From: Megaustenia siamemsis
Lineage: Eukaryota; Mollusca; Gastropoda; Stylommatophora; Ariophantidae
Length of the DNA stretch: 64,000 bases
Reading direction: 5' to 3'
Assembly: GCA_032433765.1 (NCBI GenBank)
Contig: JAVIAB010000047.1
Span: 15,603,107-15,667,106, forward strand
Shown here: positions 13,060-24,306 of the stretch, one piece after another
Layout: the number at the start of each line of letters is the position of its first letter
Position numbering within the stretch: the first letter of the stretch is position 1
Notes under the pieces: model-generated
Told to the model about the DNA's origin: nothing
What the model saw: the letters and a program-made list of their open reading frames with translations, nothing else
The model's database searches: none
Program-made: the position numbers and the translations under genes

Positions 13060-13457
13060 ACACAATCCTCCAAATGAGGAAATTAGAGAAATCGCCAATC
13101 AACCACTAATATCATCAGTAATTGAGAAAAGACAATGGACATATGTTGAACATGTGATAAGAAGAGATAATAACCGAATAGCAAAGCAAGCCCTCAAGTG
13201 GGAAACAACAGGTAGGAGGGAAAGAGGCTGACCTAGAGAAACACTGAGAAGAGCATTGATCAGAGAGGCAAAGCCAGCAGTAATTGGCTCCCTCAATGAG
13301 ATCAAAATGCTCGCACAGAACAGAGACAAATGGCGAGATTTGATAAAAGATCTTTGCAAGGATTAAGACAGTTAGAAATAAAATTACGAAACAGGGAAAG
13401 TGTATATCAGTCTATGCCCTATGGGACGGTTACAACTCGAAAGGTCGATAGATTCGT
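13060..13457 (+). mobile_element. LINE family A, 3' end
   Basis: A frame reads [20 protein letters not shown] and continues to REALIREAKPAV-like text and NRDKWRDLIKDL. This matches the 171-residue fragment on the minus strand at 39350-39865. The 3' UTR contains the ctatgggacggttacaactc and cgaaaggtcgatagat motif that ends every family A copy. Confidence 0.85.
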
Positions 13458-13519
13458 AACTCCTGCAAGCAAATTTTGTCTGGCCTGACAAGCAAGAGTG
13501 AACTGGTCTATATTTTAAC

Positions 13520-13690
13520 TAAGTGAGAACATTGTGGCAGTGTACTCAGTGCACTCACCTGATTATATGAAGGTTTAGTGTTCAAATACAAGTTGAGACT
13601 AGAATTTTGTTTAACTTACAAAAGCTCTTGTGGTCCACCAAGACATTATAAATGGGTACCAGAGGTATTATCTGGGAAGGAAAGGCAACC
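13520..13690 (+). mobile_element. SINE-5 copy (tRNA-like)
   Basis: Contains acattgtggcagtgtactca, then agtgttcaaatacaagttga (B-box-like gttcaaat) and aaagctcttgtggtccacc. The same order appears at 52415-52860, where a SINE-2 interrupts it. Confidence 0.6.
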
Positions 13691-13704
13691 AATAAGGAAA
13701 TTGG

Positions 13705-14590
13705 CTATGCTGTCTCACAAAAGTGAGGTTTAGTATAATAAGTCACACCATCTCATGAAGGTGAGGTTTAGTACAATAATTCACACATCTCATGAAGGTG
13801 AGATTCAGTACAATAAGTCACACATCTCATGAAGGTGAGGTTTAGTACAATAATTCACACATCTCATGAAGGTGAGGTTTAGTACAATAAGTCACACATC
13901 TCATGAAGGTGAGATTCAGTACAATAAGTCACACATCTCATGAAGGTTAGGTTTAGTACAATAAGTCACACATCTCATGAAGGTGAGTTTTAGTACAATA
14001 TGTTACTCCATCTCATGAAGGTGAGGTTTGGTACAATAAGTTACTCCATCTCATGAAGGTGAGGTTTAGTACAATAAGTTACTCCATCTCATGAAGGTGA
14101 GGTTTAGTACAATAAGTTACTCCATCTCATGAAGGTGAGGTTTGGTACAATAAGTTACTCCATCTCATGAAGGTGAGGTTTGGTACAATAAGTTACTCCA
14201 TCTCATGAAGGTGAGGTTTGGTACAATAAGTTACTCCATCTCATGAAGGTGAGGTTTAGTACAATAAGTTACTCCATCTCATGAAGGTGAGGTTTGGTAC
14301 AATAAGCCACTCCATTTCATGAAGGTGAGGTTTGGTACAATAAGTCACACCATTTCATGAAGGTGGGGTTTGGTAAAATAAGTCACACCATTTCATGAAG
14401 GTGAGGTTTGGTACAATAAGTCACACCATTTCATGAAGGTGAGGTTTGGTACAATAAGTCACACCATTTCATGAAGGTGAGGTTTGGTACAATAAGTCGC
14501 ACCATTTCATGAAGGTGAGGTTTGGTACAATAAGTCACACCATTTCATGAAGGTGAGGTTTAGTACAATAAGTGACCCCATCTCAACCTA
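13705..14590. repeat. Minisatellite, unit 37-38 bp, about 24 copies
   Basis: The unit is ccatctcatgaaggtgaggt followed by ttagtacaataagttact. Subtypes are grouped by position: cacacatctc at the left, tactccatctc in the middle and cacaccatttc at the right, as expected from local block expansion. Confidence 0.94.
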
Positions 14591-14619
14591 TTCAGCATTT
14601 ACACATTAAGAGGGTATGA

Positions 14620-15240
14620 ATGCGCTATGTCATTCTTCTTCTACCTTTCAGCTCCCTGTGGAGCATAGGTCTTCAACAAACACTTTCCCAGCCATTCTGT
14701 TTCTCGCCATTTTTTAAGATCATTCCATGTCTTCCCCATCATCTTCATCTCTGCTTCCATCTGTCTTCTCCAAGAATATTTTGGTCTTCCTCTTTGTCTA
14801 TTTCCTTGGGGATTCTGAAAAAAGGGCCTGTTGTGCAATACTCTCAGCTGGCTTCTGCAATGTGTCCTATCCAGCACTATCATCTTCACTGTATCTCTTC
14901 ATCCACTGGTATTTGACTGGTACATTTCCCTAATTCTATGTTAGTGATTTTATCCTGCCATTTCCATCCATTAATGAAGGTCTGTATATTCATGGTTGTC
15001 ATTTTAGTTGTCCTCCATGTTTCACAGACATATAGTAAGACTGACTTAACATTGGTGTTGAAAAGTTTTATTTTTGTATTGAACCTAATTTCCTTGGACT
15101 TCCATGTTTCCTATTGCAACGTATGCTCCTCATGCTGTTGATATTCTTACTTTGTTATCATTCTCTGTTTCCTCCTTCTTTGGCTATATCATTAGTTTAC
15201 AGCGAAGCAGCAATATCTGCACCTTTCAAACCAACACATC
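14620..15240 (-). mobile_element. LINE family E fragment, minus strand
   Basis: The C-terminal part reads NPQGNRQRGRPKYSWRRQME, then AEMKMMGKTWNDLKK, typical of the end of non-LTR reverse transcriptases. Further upstream on the minus strand, broken frames give KTFNTNVKSVLLYV-like and CETWRTTKM text. It carries stops and frameshifts, so it is dead. Confidence 0.8.
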
Positions 15241-15268
15241 TTCTGCATTTGTGGGTAGATTTGTTTAA

Positions 15269-15573
15269 CTCTTTCATTATGTTTCGCCGCACTGTGAGCC
15301 ATGCCGATTTCGGCAGCGTACATCTCGCCGCATAGTGTGCCACACTCAATTTGATTAGTGTGAACGCCGTCAGACCATATTCTTTTTACATGTCTTGTAT
15401 CATCTTAATATTGGTGAAATCTAACACCTTGTTTAGTTATTTAAAAATTCATATCTAATATGTTATATGTTAGATAAATATAAATATGTAGATTGATTCT
15501 CAAAACCATGAAAAAATTTTATCTCTGAAATCTCTTCCATTGTGTCGATAAAAAGCTTTCGGTACAGAAAGAG
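15269..15573 (+). mobile_element. 300-bp TTAA-flanked non-autonomous element
   Basis: Flanked by TTAA at 15265-15268 and 15574-15577. It starts ctctttc and ends gaaagag, with a CpG-bearing start (cgccgca) and internal atattctttttacatgtctt and gataaaaagcttt. The terminal repeats plus TTAA duplication suggest a piggyBac-type MITE; this class assignment is inference. Confidence 0.8.
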
Positions 15574-15574
15574 T

Positions 15575-15705
15575 TAATAATTTTGCTCCCAAAGTGAATT
15601 TTCTTTTCCCTATTCTTGTCTACTTTTAATTGTCAAGGGTTCTTTATAGTGCGCAACAAGACCTGTTTTTTACAATTATGCGAGAGGGTAAAGCTATAAA
15701 TTGTA
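15575..15705 (-). mobile_element. SINE-4 fragment, minus strand
   Basis: Shares ttgtcaagggttcttta and gcgagagggtaaagct with the longer copy at 26930-27295 (ttgccaagggttctttaa and tgagagggctagc). It abuts the TTAA-flanked element. Confidence 0.55.
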
Positions 15706-15804
15706 AAATGCAATACTTACTCGCCATTCTTGTATGGTGCAGAAACATGGACATTAATTAAGAAAACAGAGCAGAAAATTGAAGCCTTTGAAAATGTGGG
15801 TCAT
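15706..15804 (+). mobile_element. LINE fragment (family D-like)
   Basis: One frame reads [20 protein letters not shown]. The same words occur on the minus strand around 24840-24900 next to the family D copy. Confidence 0.65.
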
Positions 15805-16104
15805 TAGAAAAAATGGGAGAATTAGGTGCGAGGAAAAGAAGACAAAAAAGGCGTCAAATCCCGGCTAGACCAGTTGGGATTTTTATTTATGATTTCTCTC
15901 TGCGGCAACCACCCCTGGTCTCAGCAGCGAGGCCCAGCTTGAGACGTCAATTACTCATCGATGGAAAAAATAAGAGTACCTCTGAAGTCGGAGTTATCTG
16001 CCTGTGCGGCAAGGGACCCCTGTGCACATGGCTGCCAGGGAAAAATGGATTAACACACAAAATTTAGATCCTATTCTTTAGAGACTTTGTCAAGGGTAAA
16101 AGCT
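15805..16104 (+). mobile_element. SINE-1 copy abutting the 44-bp array
   Basis: Contains gggatttttatttatgattt, ctctgcggcaaccacccctg, ctctgaagtcggagttatct and gggacccctgtgcacatggc. It ends in gagactttgtcaagggtaaa, directly before the 44-bp minisatellite. Confidence 0.85.
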
Positions 16105-16114
16105 GGCAAACAAA

Positions 16115-17946
16115 AACAAAAAACCCAGAATCTCCTGTCAAGAGACTTTCAGTATAACTTTAGACCACCCAGAATCTCCTGTCAAGAGACTTTCAGTATA
16201 ACTTTAGATCACCCAGAATCTCTGTCAAGAGACTTTCAGTATAACTTTAGATCACCCAGAATCTCCTGTCAAGAGACTTTCAGTATAACTTTAGACTACC
16301 CAGAATCTCCTGTCAAGAGACTTTCAGTATAACTTTAGACCACCCAGAATCTCCTGTTAAGAGACTTTCAGTATAACTTTAGACCACCCAGAATCTCCTG
16401 TCAAGAGACTTTCAGTATAACTTTAGACCACCCAGAATCTCCTGTCAAGAGACTTTCAGTATAACTTTAGACCACCCAGAATCTCCTGTCAAGAGACTTT
16501 CAGTATAACTTTAGACCACCCAGAATCTCCTGTCAAGAGACTTTTAGTATAACTTTAGATCACCCAGAATCTCCTGTTAAGAGACTTTCAGTATAACTTT
16601 AGACTACCCAGAATCTCCTGTCAAGAGACTTTCAGTATAACTTTAGACCACCCAGAATCTCCTGTCAAGAGACTTTCAGTATAACTTTAGACCACCCAGA
16701 ATCTCCTGTCAAGAGACTTTCAGTATAACTTTAGACCACCCAGAATCTCCTGTCAAGAGACTTTCAGTATAACTTTAGACTACCCAGAATCTCCTGTCAA
16801 GAGACTTTCAGTATAACTTTAGATCACCCAGAATCTCCTGTTAAGAGACTTTCAGTATAACTTTAGACCACCCAGAATCTCCTGTCAAGAGACTTTCAGT
16901 ATAACTTTAGATCACCCAGAATCTCCTGTCAAGAGACTTTCAGTATAACTTTAGATCACCCAGAATCTCCTGTCAAGAGACTTTCAGTATAACTTTAGAC
17001 CACCCAGAATCTCCTGTCAAGAGACTTTCAGTATAACTTTAGACCACCCAGAATCTCCTGTCAAGAGACTTTCAGTATAACTTTAGATCACCCAGAATCT
17101 CCTGTCAAGAGACTTTCAGTATAACTTTAAACCACCCAGAATCTCCTGTCAAGAGACTTTCAGTACAACTTTAGATCACCCAGAATCTCCTGTCAAGAGA
17201 CTTTCAGTATAACTTTAGACCACCCAGAATCTCCTGTCAAGAGACTTTCAGTATAACTTTAGATCACCCAGAATCTCCTGTCAAGAGACTTTCAGTATAA
17301 CTTTAGACCACCCAGAATCTTCTGTCAAGAGACTTTCAGTATAACTTTAGACTACCCAGAATCTCCTGTCAAGAGACTTTCAGTATAACTTTAGACCACC
17401 CAGAATCTCCTGTCAAGAGACTTTCAGTATAACTTTAGATCACCCAGAATCTCCTGTCAAGAGACTTTCAGTATAACTTTAGACCACCCAGAATCTCCTG
17501 TCCAGAATCTCCTGTCAAGAGACTTTCAGTATAACTTTAGACCACCCAGAATCTCCTGTCAAGAGACTTTCAGTATAACTTTAGACCACCCAGAATCTCC
17601 TGTCAAGAGACTTTCAGTATAACTTTAGACCACCCAGAATCTCCTGTCAAGAGACTTTCAGTATAACTTTAGACCACCCAGAATCTCCTGTCAAGAGACT
17701 TTCAGTATAACTTTAGACCACCCAGAATCTCCTGTCAAGAGACTTTCAGTATAACTTTAGACCACCCAGAATCTCCTGTCAAGAGACTTTCAGTATAACT
17801 TTAGACCACCCAGAATCTCCTGTCAAGAGACTTTCAGTATAACTTTAGACTACCCAGAATCTCCTGTCAAGAGACTTTCAGTATAACTTTAGACTACCCA
17901 GAATCTCCTGTCAAGAGACTTTCAGTATAACTTTAGACTACCCAGA
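16115..17946. repeat. Minisatellite, unit 44 bp, about 41 copies
   Basis: The unit is cacccagaatctcctgtcaa then gagactttcagtataacttt and agac. Copies are almost identical; changes are mostly gacc/gatc/gact at the junction. One 15-base partial unit repeats (cctgtccagaatctcctgtc near 17500). The gagacttt..gt..aa core resembles the tail of the SINE-1 next to it. Confidence 0.95.
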
Positions 17947-17959
17947 TCCCATATAAAGA

Positions 17960-18052
17960 AAAAAAAAGGGATCTGTAACTTCCAGAAATTGAACTCCAAC
18001 CATTCTAATAAAAAAGCAAGTGCACCAACCACTCAACCATGGAGGCTTCAGT
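17960..18052 (-). mobile_element. tRNA-like sequence (SINE head or pseudo-tRNA), minus strand
   Basis: On the minus strand tggttgagtgg matches the A-box pattern TRGYNNARNNG exactly and ggagttcaatttctgg is close to a B box, about 50 bases apart. Not a functional tRNA by eye, because the anticodon stem does not pair. Confidence 0.5.
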
Positions 18053-18654
18053 AAAGTCATTAGCACTTCATTACCCAATGACAATTGCTATAGAACTTCC
18101 TTTACCATTTTTAATCTGAAGTATCCCTTAAATATTTGAATAGTTGGATAAAATTTGAAATACAAATTCAGTCATTTCACCAACAACAACAAAGAGACAT
18201 GATACCCATATTCTATCAATCATTACGGCTTTGTCCCATTTCTGGGATGTGCCTGTTGTTTGCTATGGGACTAGAGAATAAAGGTCACATGCACAGTGCA
18301 ATTGCCACAAGGTGATAGTGTCAGGGTGTTACTTTCAGCCCATGTTATCCTTCTGAAAAAATTCACCATCTAATTATCTGACAAGATTTAGAACTCCAGA
18401 TAGAGAAACAGAGAGGTCATCAACATAAAGACACAGACAGAACAGCTTCTGACAATCAAAATAACATTTGTTGGTCATATTATAGTACAAGACAAAAACT
18501 CAACAAAGGGTAAATGACAGTTGTGTAGTCTCAGAATTTCTCTAGGATCTTCATACTAGGAAAAAGAAGGAAATGAGATGTCAAATTGTCATTACTTTAC
18601 GCAATCTTGCCTGAAGATGCAGTTTTGTTGTTTTTTGTGTATGCCAGTCATCTC
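18053..18654. other. Spacer without a gene
   Basis: Unique AT-rich sequence, no coding signal. Confidence 0.4.
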
Positions 18655-18830
18655 TAGCAAAGCCAGAAAGGAGTGAATTTTGTGTGAATATAACACATTC
18701 CATTTTTTTTTCCATATGCTCAGGAGTCCCTTGCCATATTGGCAGATATTCTTCTACTTTAGAAGTACTCTCGTTTATCCGTCAAGAGTTTTCCCTATCA
18801 ATTTTACCCGGACAGCAGCCATTTTTGGTC
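18655..18830 (-). mobile_element. Diverged SINE-1 fragment, minus strand
   Basis: Contains gtgaattttgtgtgaat, tcaggagtcccttgccatat and tagaagtactct in the order of the SINE-1 complement, with many changes. Confidence 0.5.
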
Positions 18831-18940
18831 TTCTGAAAATGGGTACAGGGGATACTTTTTCGGTAAAGTAGGATGACCTTGTGTGATACTGACCACATTA
18901 CCTATACAACGTGCTGATAATTGTGGAATATTGGCGCAGA
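18831..18940 (+). mobile_element. SINE-2 fragment
   Basis: Contains gggtacaggggatac, cggtaaagtaggatgacc and atactgaccacattacc, matching the SINE-2 body in order. Confidence 0.6.
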
Positions 18941-19094
18941 CAACATAATCCCCATATCCTCTAATGTATAAGAGAGGTTTTACTTTTCATTTTTTTTATG
19001 ATCATGTGATTGACAAACCAGAGAAAAAAGTTTGCAATTAATTTAGCTTTCTAAAATGATCATTTCCTAAATGTTTCATCAAGAGAAAAATGTG

Positions 19095-19738
19095 GGCACT
19101 ACACACTGTATGAGCTGAAAGTGGTCAACTGCTGACACCATACACTGTATGAGCTGAAAGTGGTCAACTGCTGACACCACACACTGTATGAGCTGAAAGT
19201 GGTCAACTGTTGACACCACACACTGTATGAGCTGAAAGTGGTCAACTGCTGACACCATACACTGTATGAGCTGAAAGTGGTCAACTGCTGACACTACACA
19301 CTGTATGAGTTGAAAGTTGCCAATTGCTGACACCACACACTGTATGAGCTGAAAGTTGCCAATTGCTGACACCACACAATGTATGAGCTGAAAGTTGCCA
19401 ATTGCTGACACCACACAGTGTATGAGCTGAAAGTGCTAACTGCTGATACCATACACTGTTTGAGCTGAAAGTGCCAATTGCTGATACCATACACTGTATG
19501 AGCTGAAAGTACTAACTGCTGATACCATACACTGTATGAGTTGAAAATGGCCAATTGCCAGTGGCCAACACACTGTATGAACTGAAAGTGGCCAACTGCT
19601 GACATCACACACTGTATGTGCTGAAAATGACCAATTACTGGCATCACACACTGTATGAGCTGAAAGTGGCCAATTGCTGACACCACACACTATATGAGCT
19701 GAAAGTGGCCAATTGCTGACACCACACACTGTATGTAT
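19095..19738. repeat. Minisatellite, unit 39-40 bp, about 16 copies (left block)
   Basis: The unit is acaccacacactgtatgagc then tgaaagtggtcaactgctg. Subtypes are ordered: gtggtcaactg at the left, gttgccaattg in the middle, gtgccaattg and gtggccaattg at the right. Confidence 0.93.
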
Positions 19739-19868
19739 TTCTATCGGGGGTGAAATAAAAATCCTGAGTCTCACACGTCATGGCGACTGCTTGACCAATC
19801 GGCCTTTATCTGGTTCTATCGTTGCCCCCGACATACACCAGCAATGGTACTATGTGTCGTAAAGATAG
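19739..19868 (-). mobile_element. tRNA-like insertion inside the 39-bp array
   Basis: About 130 bases unrelated to the array separate its two blocks. On the minus strand tggtcaagcag fits the A-box pattern exactly; the B box is eroded. Short complementary ends (tcgggggtg and cgttgcccccga) lie inside the insert. It may be a SINE head or a small foldback. Confidence 0.45.
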
Positions 19869-20068
19869 TAACACACTGTATGAGCTGAAAGTGGCCCACT
19901 GCTAACACCACACACTGTATGAGTTGAAAGTTGCCAATTACTGGCACCACACACTGTATTGGTTGAAAGTGGCCAATTGCTGACACCACACACACTATAT
20001 GAGCTGAAAGTGGTCCACTACTGACACCACACACTGTATGAGCTGAAAGAGGCCCACTGCTGACACCA
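19869..20068. repeat. Minisatellite, unit 39-40 bp, about 5 copies (right block)
   Basis: Same unit as 19095-19738, with gtggcccactgctaac variants. It is the other side of an interrupted array. Confidence 0.9.
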
Positions 20069-21284
20069 AGAAATGTTAACCAGGACCAATCAAGAGCCAA
20101 CTCCACTCATTGCGGTGGCTTGAGAAACAAACTAGCCAGTCTTTCAAACCACTAGGGATTAAAGGAAAATGATGAAATCAATATCTACAAAATGTCTCTC
20201 TGAAGTAATGGGTTAAATAAAATGTTGCAGCTTTCTGTAAAGTACGACACATCTCAAGTTTCTTCAACCCTTGATCACAATTTAGTTGTAAAATTTACCG
20301 TCTAAAATATAAAATTGTATAAGAAACCTAGTCTGCTGCACGCTTTTAATTTTGTCCACCATGTACCTTGCTAAACGTTAAAGCAAGTCACACATGATAT
20401 GTCATTGCGAGCAGACCTGTTTTGTTTTTTAAATACACTCAGGAGCATTATTTTAAAGTAGTTATCGATAACAAATTTTATTATTTATATTTCAAGCATC
20501 AGATGGCTATGTTCCTTCATGTCTGTTTTTAACTGTTTCAATTATTTTTGTTATAACTGTGGTTCTTCCAAAGTGTTATTTCTAAAAAGAAAAAATTTTT
20601 TTTTTACAAAAATGTCAATAATCTTTGTCCAAGTTATACAGGGTTTTTAAAGTAGCATATTTTACGACAATGTCGTAAAAAAAAGTGATTTAAAATGAAA
20701 TATCGTAATCTATATCACTTCAAGGGCAGAGAAAAAAGTCTTTGAGCAAGCACCAACAACAACAAACAAATGTACAGCACATCTTTCCTTTGTGAAAACA
20801 GTAGAACAACTGTAAAACATGATATAGACATAACAATTTTAATGTCCACAATATATGTGTTCTTTCTGAGCTTTCAGTTATTTGATAGAATTCACACACT
20901 TCAAGTACATTTTTGAGACTGATACATCAGGCTCTCGTGGCAGGCAGATGGGCCAATATTTTAGCATCTCATGTTCAAAGAATTATCACATTCTCAGAGA
21001 TATTTTTCTAATAAAGGAGGACAGTGTGGTATAACCCGGATCATTAAACTCACTAAATTTGCCATTGGTTAATGAAAATACGGGCACCATACTCCAAAAT
21101 GAATAATATTCCTGATACTCCTTAAGGCAGAGTTATACTGCAGACATTTCTTCCAAAATTAAACAACTTAAGTAAGTTATTCTTACATGATAATACTATT
21201 GACTATACATTTTTAAAATGCTCTTTCTTCATGCTAACAAAACCCAGTTGCCATAGTAACCAAGATAAACAGTCACCATATTAA
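20069..21284. other. Unique sequence, no gene recognised
   Basis: AT-rich sequence with A and T homopolymers. No exon, SINE or tandem array found. Confidence 0.4.
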
Positions 21285-21587
21285 CTCTTTCCGTACCTTT
21301 CGCCGCACTGTGCGACATTCCGATTTCAGCAGCATACGTTTCGCCGCATAGTGCGCTGCGCTCAGTTTTAATAGTGTGAATGCCATCAAACCATATTCTT
21401 TTTACATGTCTTGTATCATCTTGATATTAGTGAAATCTAATATCTTGTTCAATTATCTAAACATTCATATATAATATGTTGTATGTTAGATAAATATAAA
21501 TATATAGATTGATTCTTAAAACCATGAACAATTTTGTCTCTGAAATCTCTTCCGTTGTGTCAATAAAAAGCTTCCGTACGGAAAGAG
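21285..21587 (+). mobile_element. 300-bp TTAA-flanked non-autonomous element, intact ends
   Basis: TTAA occurs at 21281-21284 and 21588-21591. The ends are ctctttccgtac and gtacggaaagag, perfect 12-bp inverted repeats. Inside are cgccgcactgtgcg and cgccgcatagtgcg, and a 3' part with aataaaaagcttccgtacgg. No open frame, so it must depend on another element's transposase. Confidence 0.88.
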
Positions 21588-22035
21588 TTAAGATTGTAGG
21601 GTTTCGTTTCACTTGCGTGATACACATCACAACTACACAGTTTATTACTACAATGTTACACAATGAACTTCTATAAATGTGTCAAATTGATTTTACATCT
21701 TTTTTTTTTAATAGCGTGGTACGCATTGAGGAGAGAATCGTATGTACTATAAACAAGGTCTCTGTGTTGACGTGTGCAACACACTAGAGTTTGAAACTAT
21801 CAGGTTTCATGACAATAGAACAGATTGTTTCTGAGAAATACTTTCGCTAGTGTTCATGTGCACCATAAAATAGACAGCGATCAAAAGGCCAAATGAAAAT
21901 AATCAAACTTGGGAATTGAAAAATGTACCAATATGGTCTTGTCTGAAAGTTTGAGACAGAAAGAGGGTCATCAGACAATGTTTTCTTTGTAATCTGATGT
22001 GTAATATTAAATTTTAATATGCACTACATTATTTT
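21588..22035. other. Spacer without a gene
   Basis: Unique sequence; no feature recognised. Confidence 0.35.
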
Positions 22036-22225
22036 CACCCAGCCTTTAATGGGTACCGGATTTTTTTTTCTGGGAAAGTAAAGCGGCACGGGCGTAATAC
22101 CGACCACATTACCCCAGAAATGTTGTGCCGAAGGTCTGTAAAATTTATAGTCACTAACACCATATTCCCTATATGTCATGTGGCGTGATGGGGCTCATTA
22201 CTTTATTTTTACTGCATTATTTAGT
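22036..22225 (+). mobile_element. SINE-2 copy, 5'-truncated
   Basis: Contains cacccagcctttaatgggta, ctgggaaagtaaagcggcac, gaccacattaccccag and ccgaaggtctgtaaa. The tRNA-like head is missing. Confidence 0.85.
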
Positions 22226-22850
22226 ATGCTGGTCGACATAAAATGTTTAACAGTGTGCATAGAGTCTAGGCTACCACTAGATTAGATGATCTATTTGACC
22301 AACCGCATGAATGGGTTGTACAGCATTTCCAACATGGGTGACAAACCACAACATATTACCTCATAGGTAATTATCTATGATTTATTTTTGGAGCCAACCA
22401 GATTTAAGATAAAATTGGCTACATATCACCGAGATTTAGGCCCAAAGTTACCCTTCACTTTGGCTCATGGACTGCCGACATTGTGTATACAGAGACATAT
22501 GTTACAAGGGTATAAATAATTTCCAATTCTTCAGTCAAAAGCATGTAAACACTTGATTGCGATGAATTAAAAAAAAAAAAGAAAAGAAAGAAAGAAAAGG
22601 GCATTTTCTATGAAAATTAAGTGTTGAAAGCAAAAGTAGATATACTTTTTTGTTAGAGAAAACAAAGAATGTACCAGATTTGTCACGTTTTCCCTTACAG
22701 GGACGGAGGGCGCCCTTTATTTTAACCATTTTCATGAATTGGTCTTGAAATTTCTGTGCACAAATGTTATTGTTGTACTATGTGAGTTACCACAGACCAA
22801 TCACTATCTAGCCTTCACATAAGATGATATAAATAGAGAGTGAATTTATC
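22226..22850. other. Spacer without a gene
   Basis: Unique AT-rich sequence with a long A/AAAG run near 22567-22600. No coding signal. Confidence 0.4.
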
Positions 22851-23051
22851 TATCTATTGACCTTTCGAGCCGTAACCGGCCCATAGGGCGTAGACCAAGA
22901 TACACCTTCTCCTATATGAATTTTTGTTCTAGCAGTTTTCTTTTAAAGATATTTTATCAAATCTCGCCATCTGTCTCTGTTCTGTGCAAGCAGCTCTATC
23001 TCATTGAGGGAGCCGATTCCCTCAATTGATTTGAATTTGAATTGATCGATT
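22851..23051 (-). mobile_element. LINE family A 3' end with target-site duplication
   Basis: A 5'-truncated copy on the minus strand ending in the family A tail (gacctttcgagccgtaaccg and a tatc repeat). TGAATTTATC at 22841-22850 is repeated at 23052-23061, a 10-bp duplication. About 25 bases of ttgaattt-type filler lie at its 5' end. Confidence 0.8.
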
Positions 23052-23068
23052 TGAATTTATCACTGATA

Positions 23069-23074
23069 TTTATT
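23069..23074 (-). promoter_or_regulatory. Candidate polyadenylation signal for the USP47-like gene
   Basis: TTTATT on the plus strand is AATAAA on the minus strand, about 1.1 kb past the stop codon. It lies just beside a LINE fragment inserted at 22851-23051. AT-rich DNA yields this hexamer by chance, so it is only a candidate. Confidence 0.2.
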
Positions 23075-23089
23075 TAGAATTATTGACAG

Positions 23090-23960
23090 ACAAATTTTTC
23101 ACATCAGACAACCCAGCCCATGACACACCAAATCTATTGCAACAGACAACTGAATCTATCACAACAAGACATAACAAACCTGTCACATCAGAAAACTTTC
23201 TATCAAACAGATATACTTTTAAAAGAACAATAATCTTATTTGCAAATGAATCTATTACAAAAATCATTACAACTGTTAAGACTCAAACTTGTGGGAGTGC
23301 ATGTAAATCTATCACAACAGACATACTGAATCTGTCAAAGTAAATAAAACATACAAAGATGGTGAATACACCACAACAGGTACACAATAGATTGAAATGG
23401 TGAATCTGTCACAACAGACATACTTATATGAATCTATCACAACAAACAAATTTGAATGTAATAGACATATTTATCTGAATCTGTCACAACAGATATAAAA
23501 ACATACTTATCCACATCTGTCACAATAGGAATACTTATCTTTATAAGAACAAACATATATATCTGAATCTCTTCAAACAAACACTTATCTGAATCTGTAC
23601 AAACAAACACTTATCTGAATGTGTACAAACAAACACTTATCTAAACAGACATACAATCTGTCCCAACACATACACATTACATTAAGTCAATGGTTCTACC
23701 ACATCAGACACATTAAATCGATCACAGTAGACAAATAACAAATCAATCATAGCACATACAAACCAAAACTATCCAAGCAGACATACTGATGCATCACAAC
23801 AAACATACATTACAATGACAGCGTGACTCTTATCACAACAGATATACTTTACATTGATGGCATGACTCTATCACAACAGACATACAATACACTGATAACA
23901 CTCAATTTTGCAAACAAACTACAACATTATACAAATGTGATCCTGAAAGTGATGCCATAC
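23090..23960. repeat. Degenerate repeat region downstream of the gene
   Basis: Words such as ctatcacaacagacatact and tctgtcacaacagac recur at irregular 20-40 base spacing. It looks like an old minisatellite. If the USP47-like transcript has a long 3' UTR it would run through here. Confidence 0.6.
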
Positions 23961-24188
23961 ACAAACTTGTCACAAAAATGTCGCTTCGCATCTTTCTCTC
24001 TAACACGTCTGCTCTTGTTTCACAAGCTAAATCCCTTGAGAAAAATCTGGTAAAAGTCACTCAAACCATCTCATCCGATTGTCAAAATATTCTCAACATG
24101 GTGATAGAAACCCCTGCCTGCCGCCATCATCATCTTTTCAAGCAGAACCAGCTGATGATTGTGGTCTGAGCAGTATGAAGCTGATATT

Positions 24189-24306
24189 TTAGTCCAGTTC
24201 TAGAGAGGTTTTGGCTGTTTGGTTGCGGTTATCCTCATCTGTGTAGATTTTCAGGGCTCGCTCTTTACGGGGAGAGCAGGAAATTCGATGGCTCTGCCGA
24301 GATATC
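24189..24306 (-). CDS. USP47: USP47-like terminal exon with stop codon
   Basis: This exon is 118 bases: one base finishing the split arginine, 38 codons and TAA. It reads [20 protein letters not shown], then [18 protein letters not shown]. The acceptor is atgcag. SPRKE.ALKIY is the conserved end of USP47; the tail after it differs from vertebrates, as tails usually do. Confidence 0.9.

Noticed and set aside
14620..14916. Plus-strand open frames opposite LINE fragments (also at 24600, 28908, 39411, 51119)
   Set aside because: They are antisense shadows of reverse-transcriptase coding remnants.
16115..17946. CRISPR array, suggested by regular direct repeats
   Set aside because: Units are back to back with no unique spacers, and the surrounding DNA is clearly eukaryotic. 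The same holds for all other arrays here.
19079..20106. Minus-strand frames with VVSAVDHFQLIQC repeats
   Set aside because: The 39-bp unit is a multiple of three and happens to lack stops on the minus strand. Variants with 38 or 40 bases break the frame.
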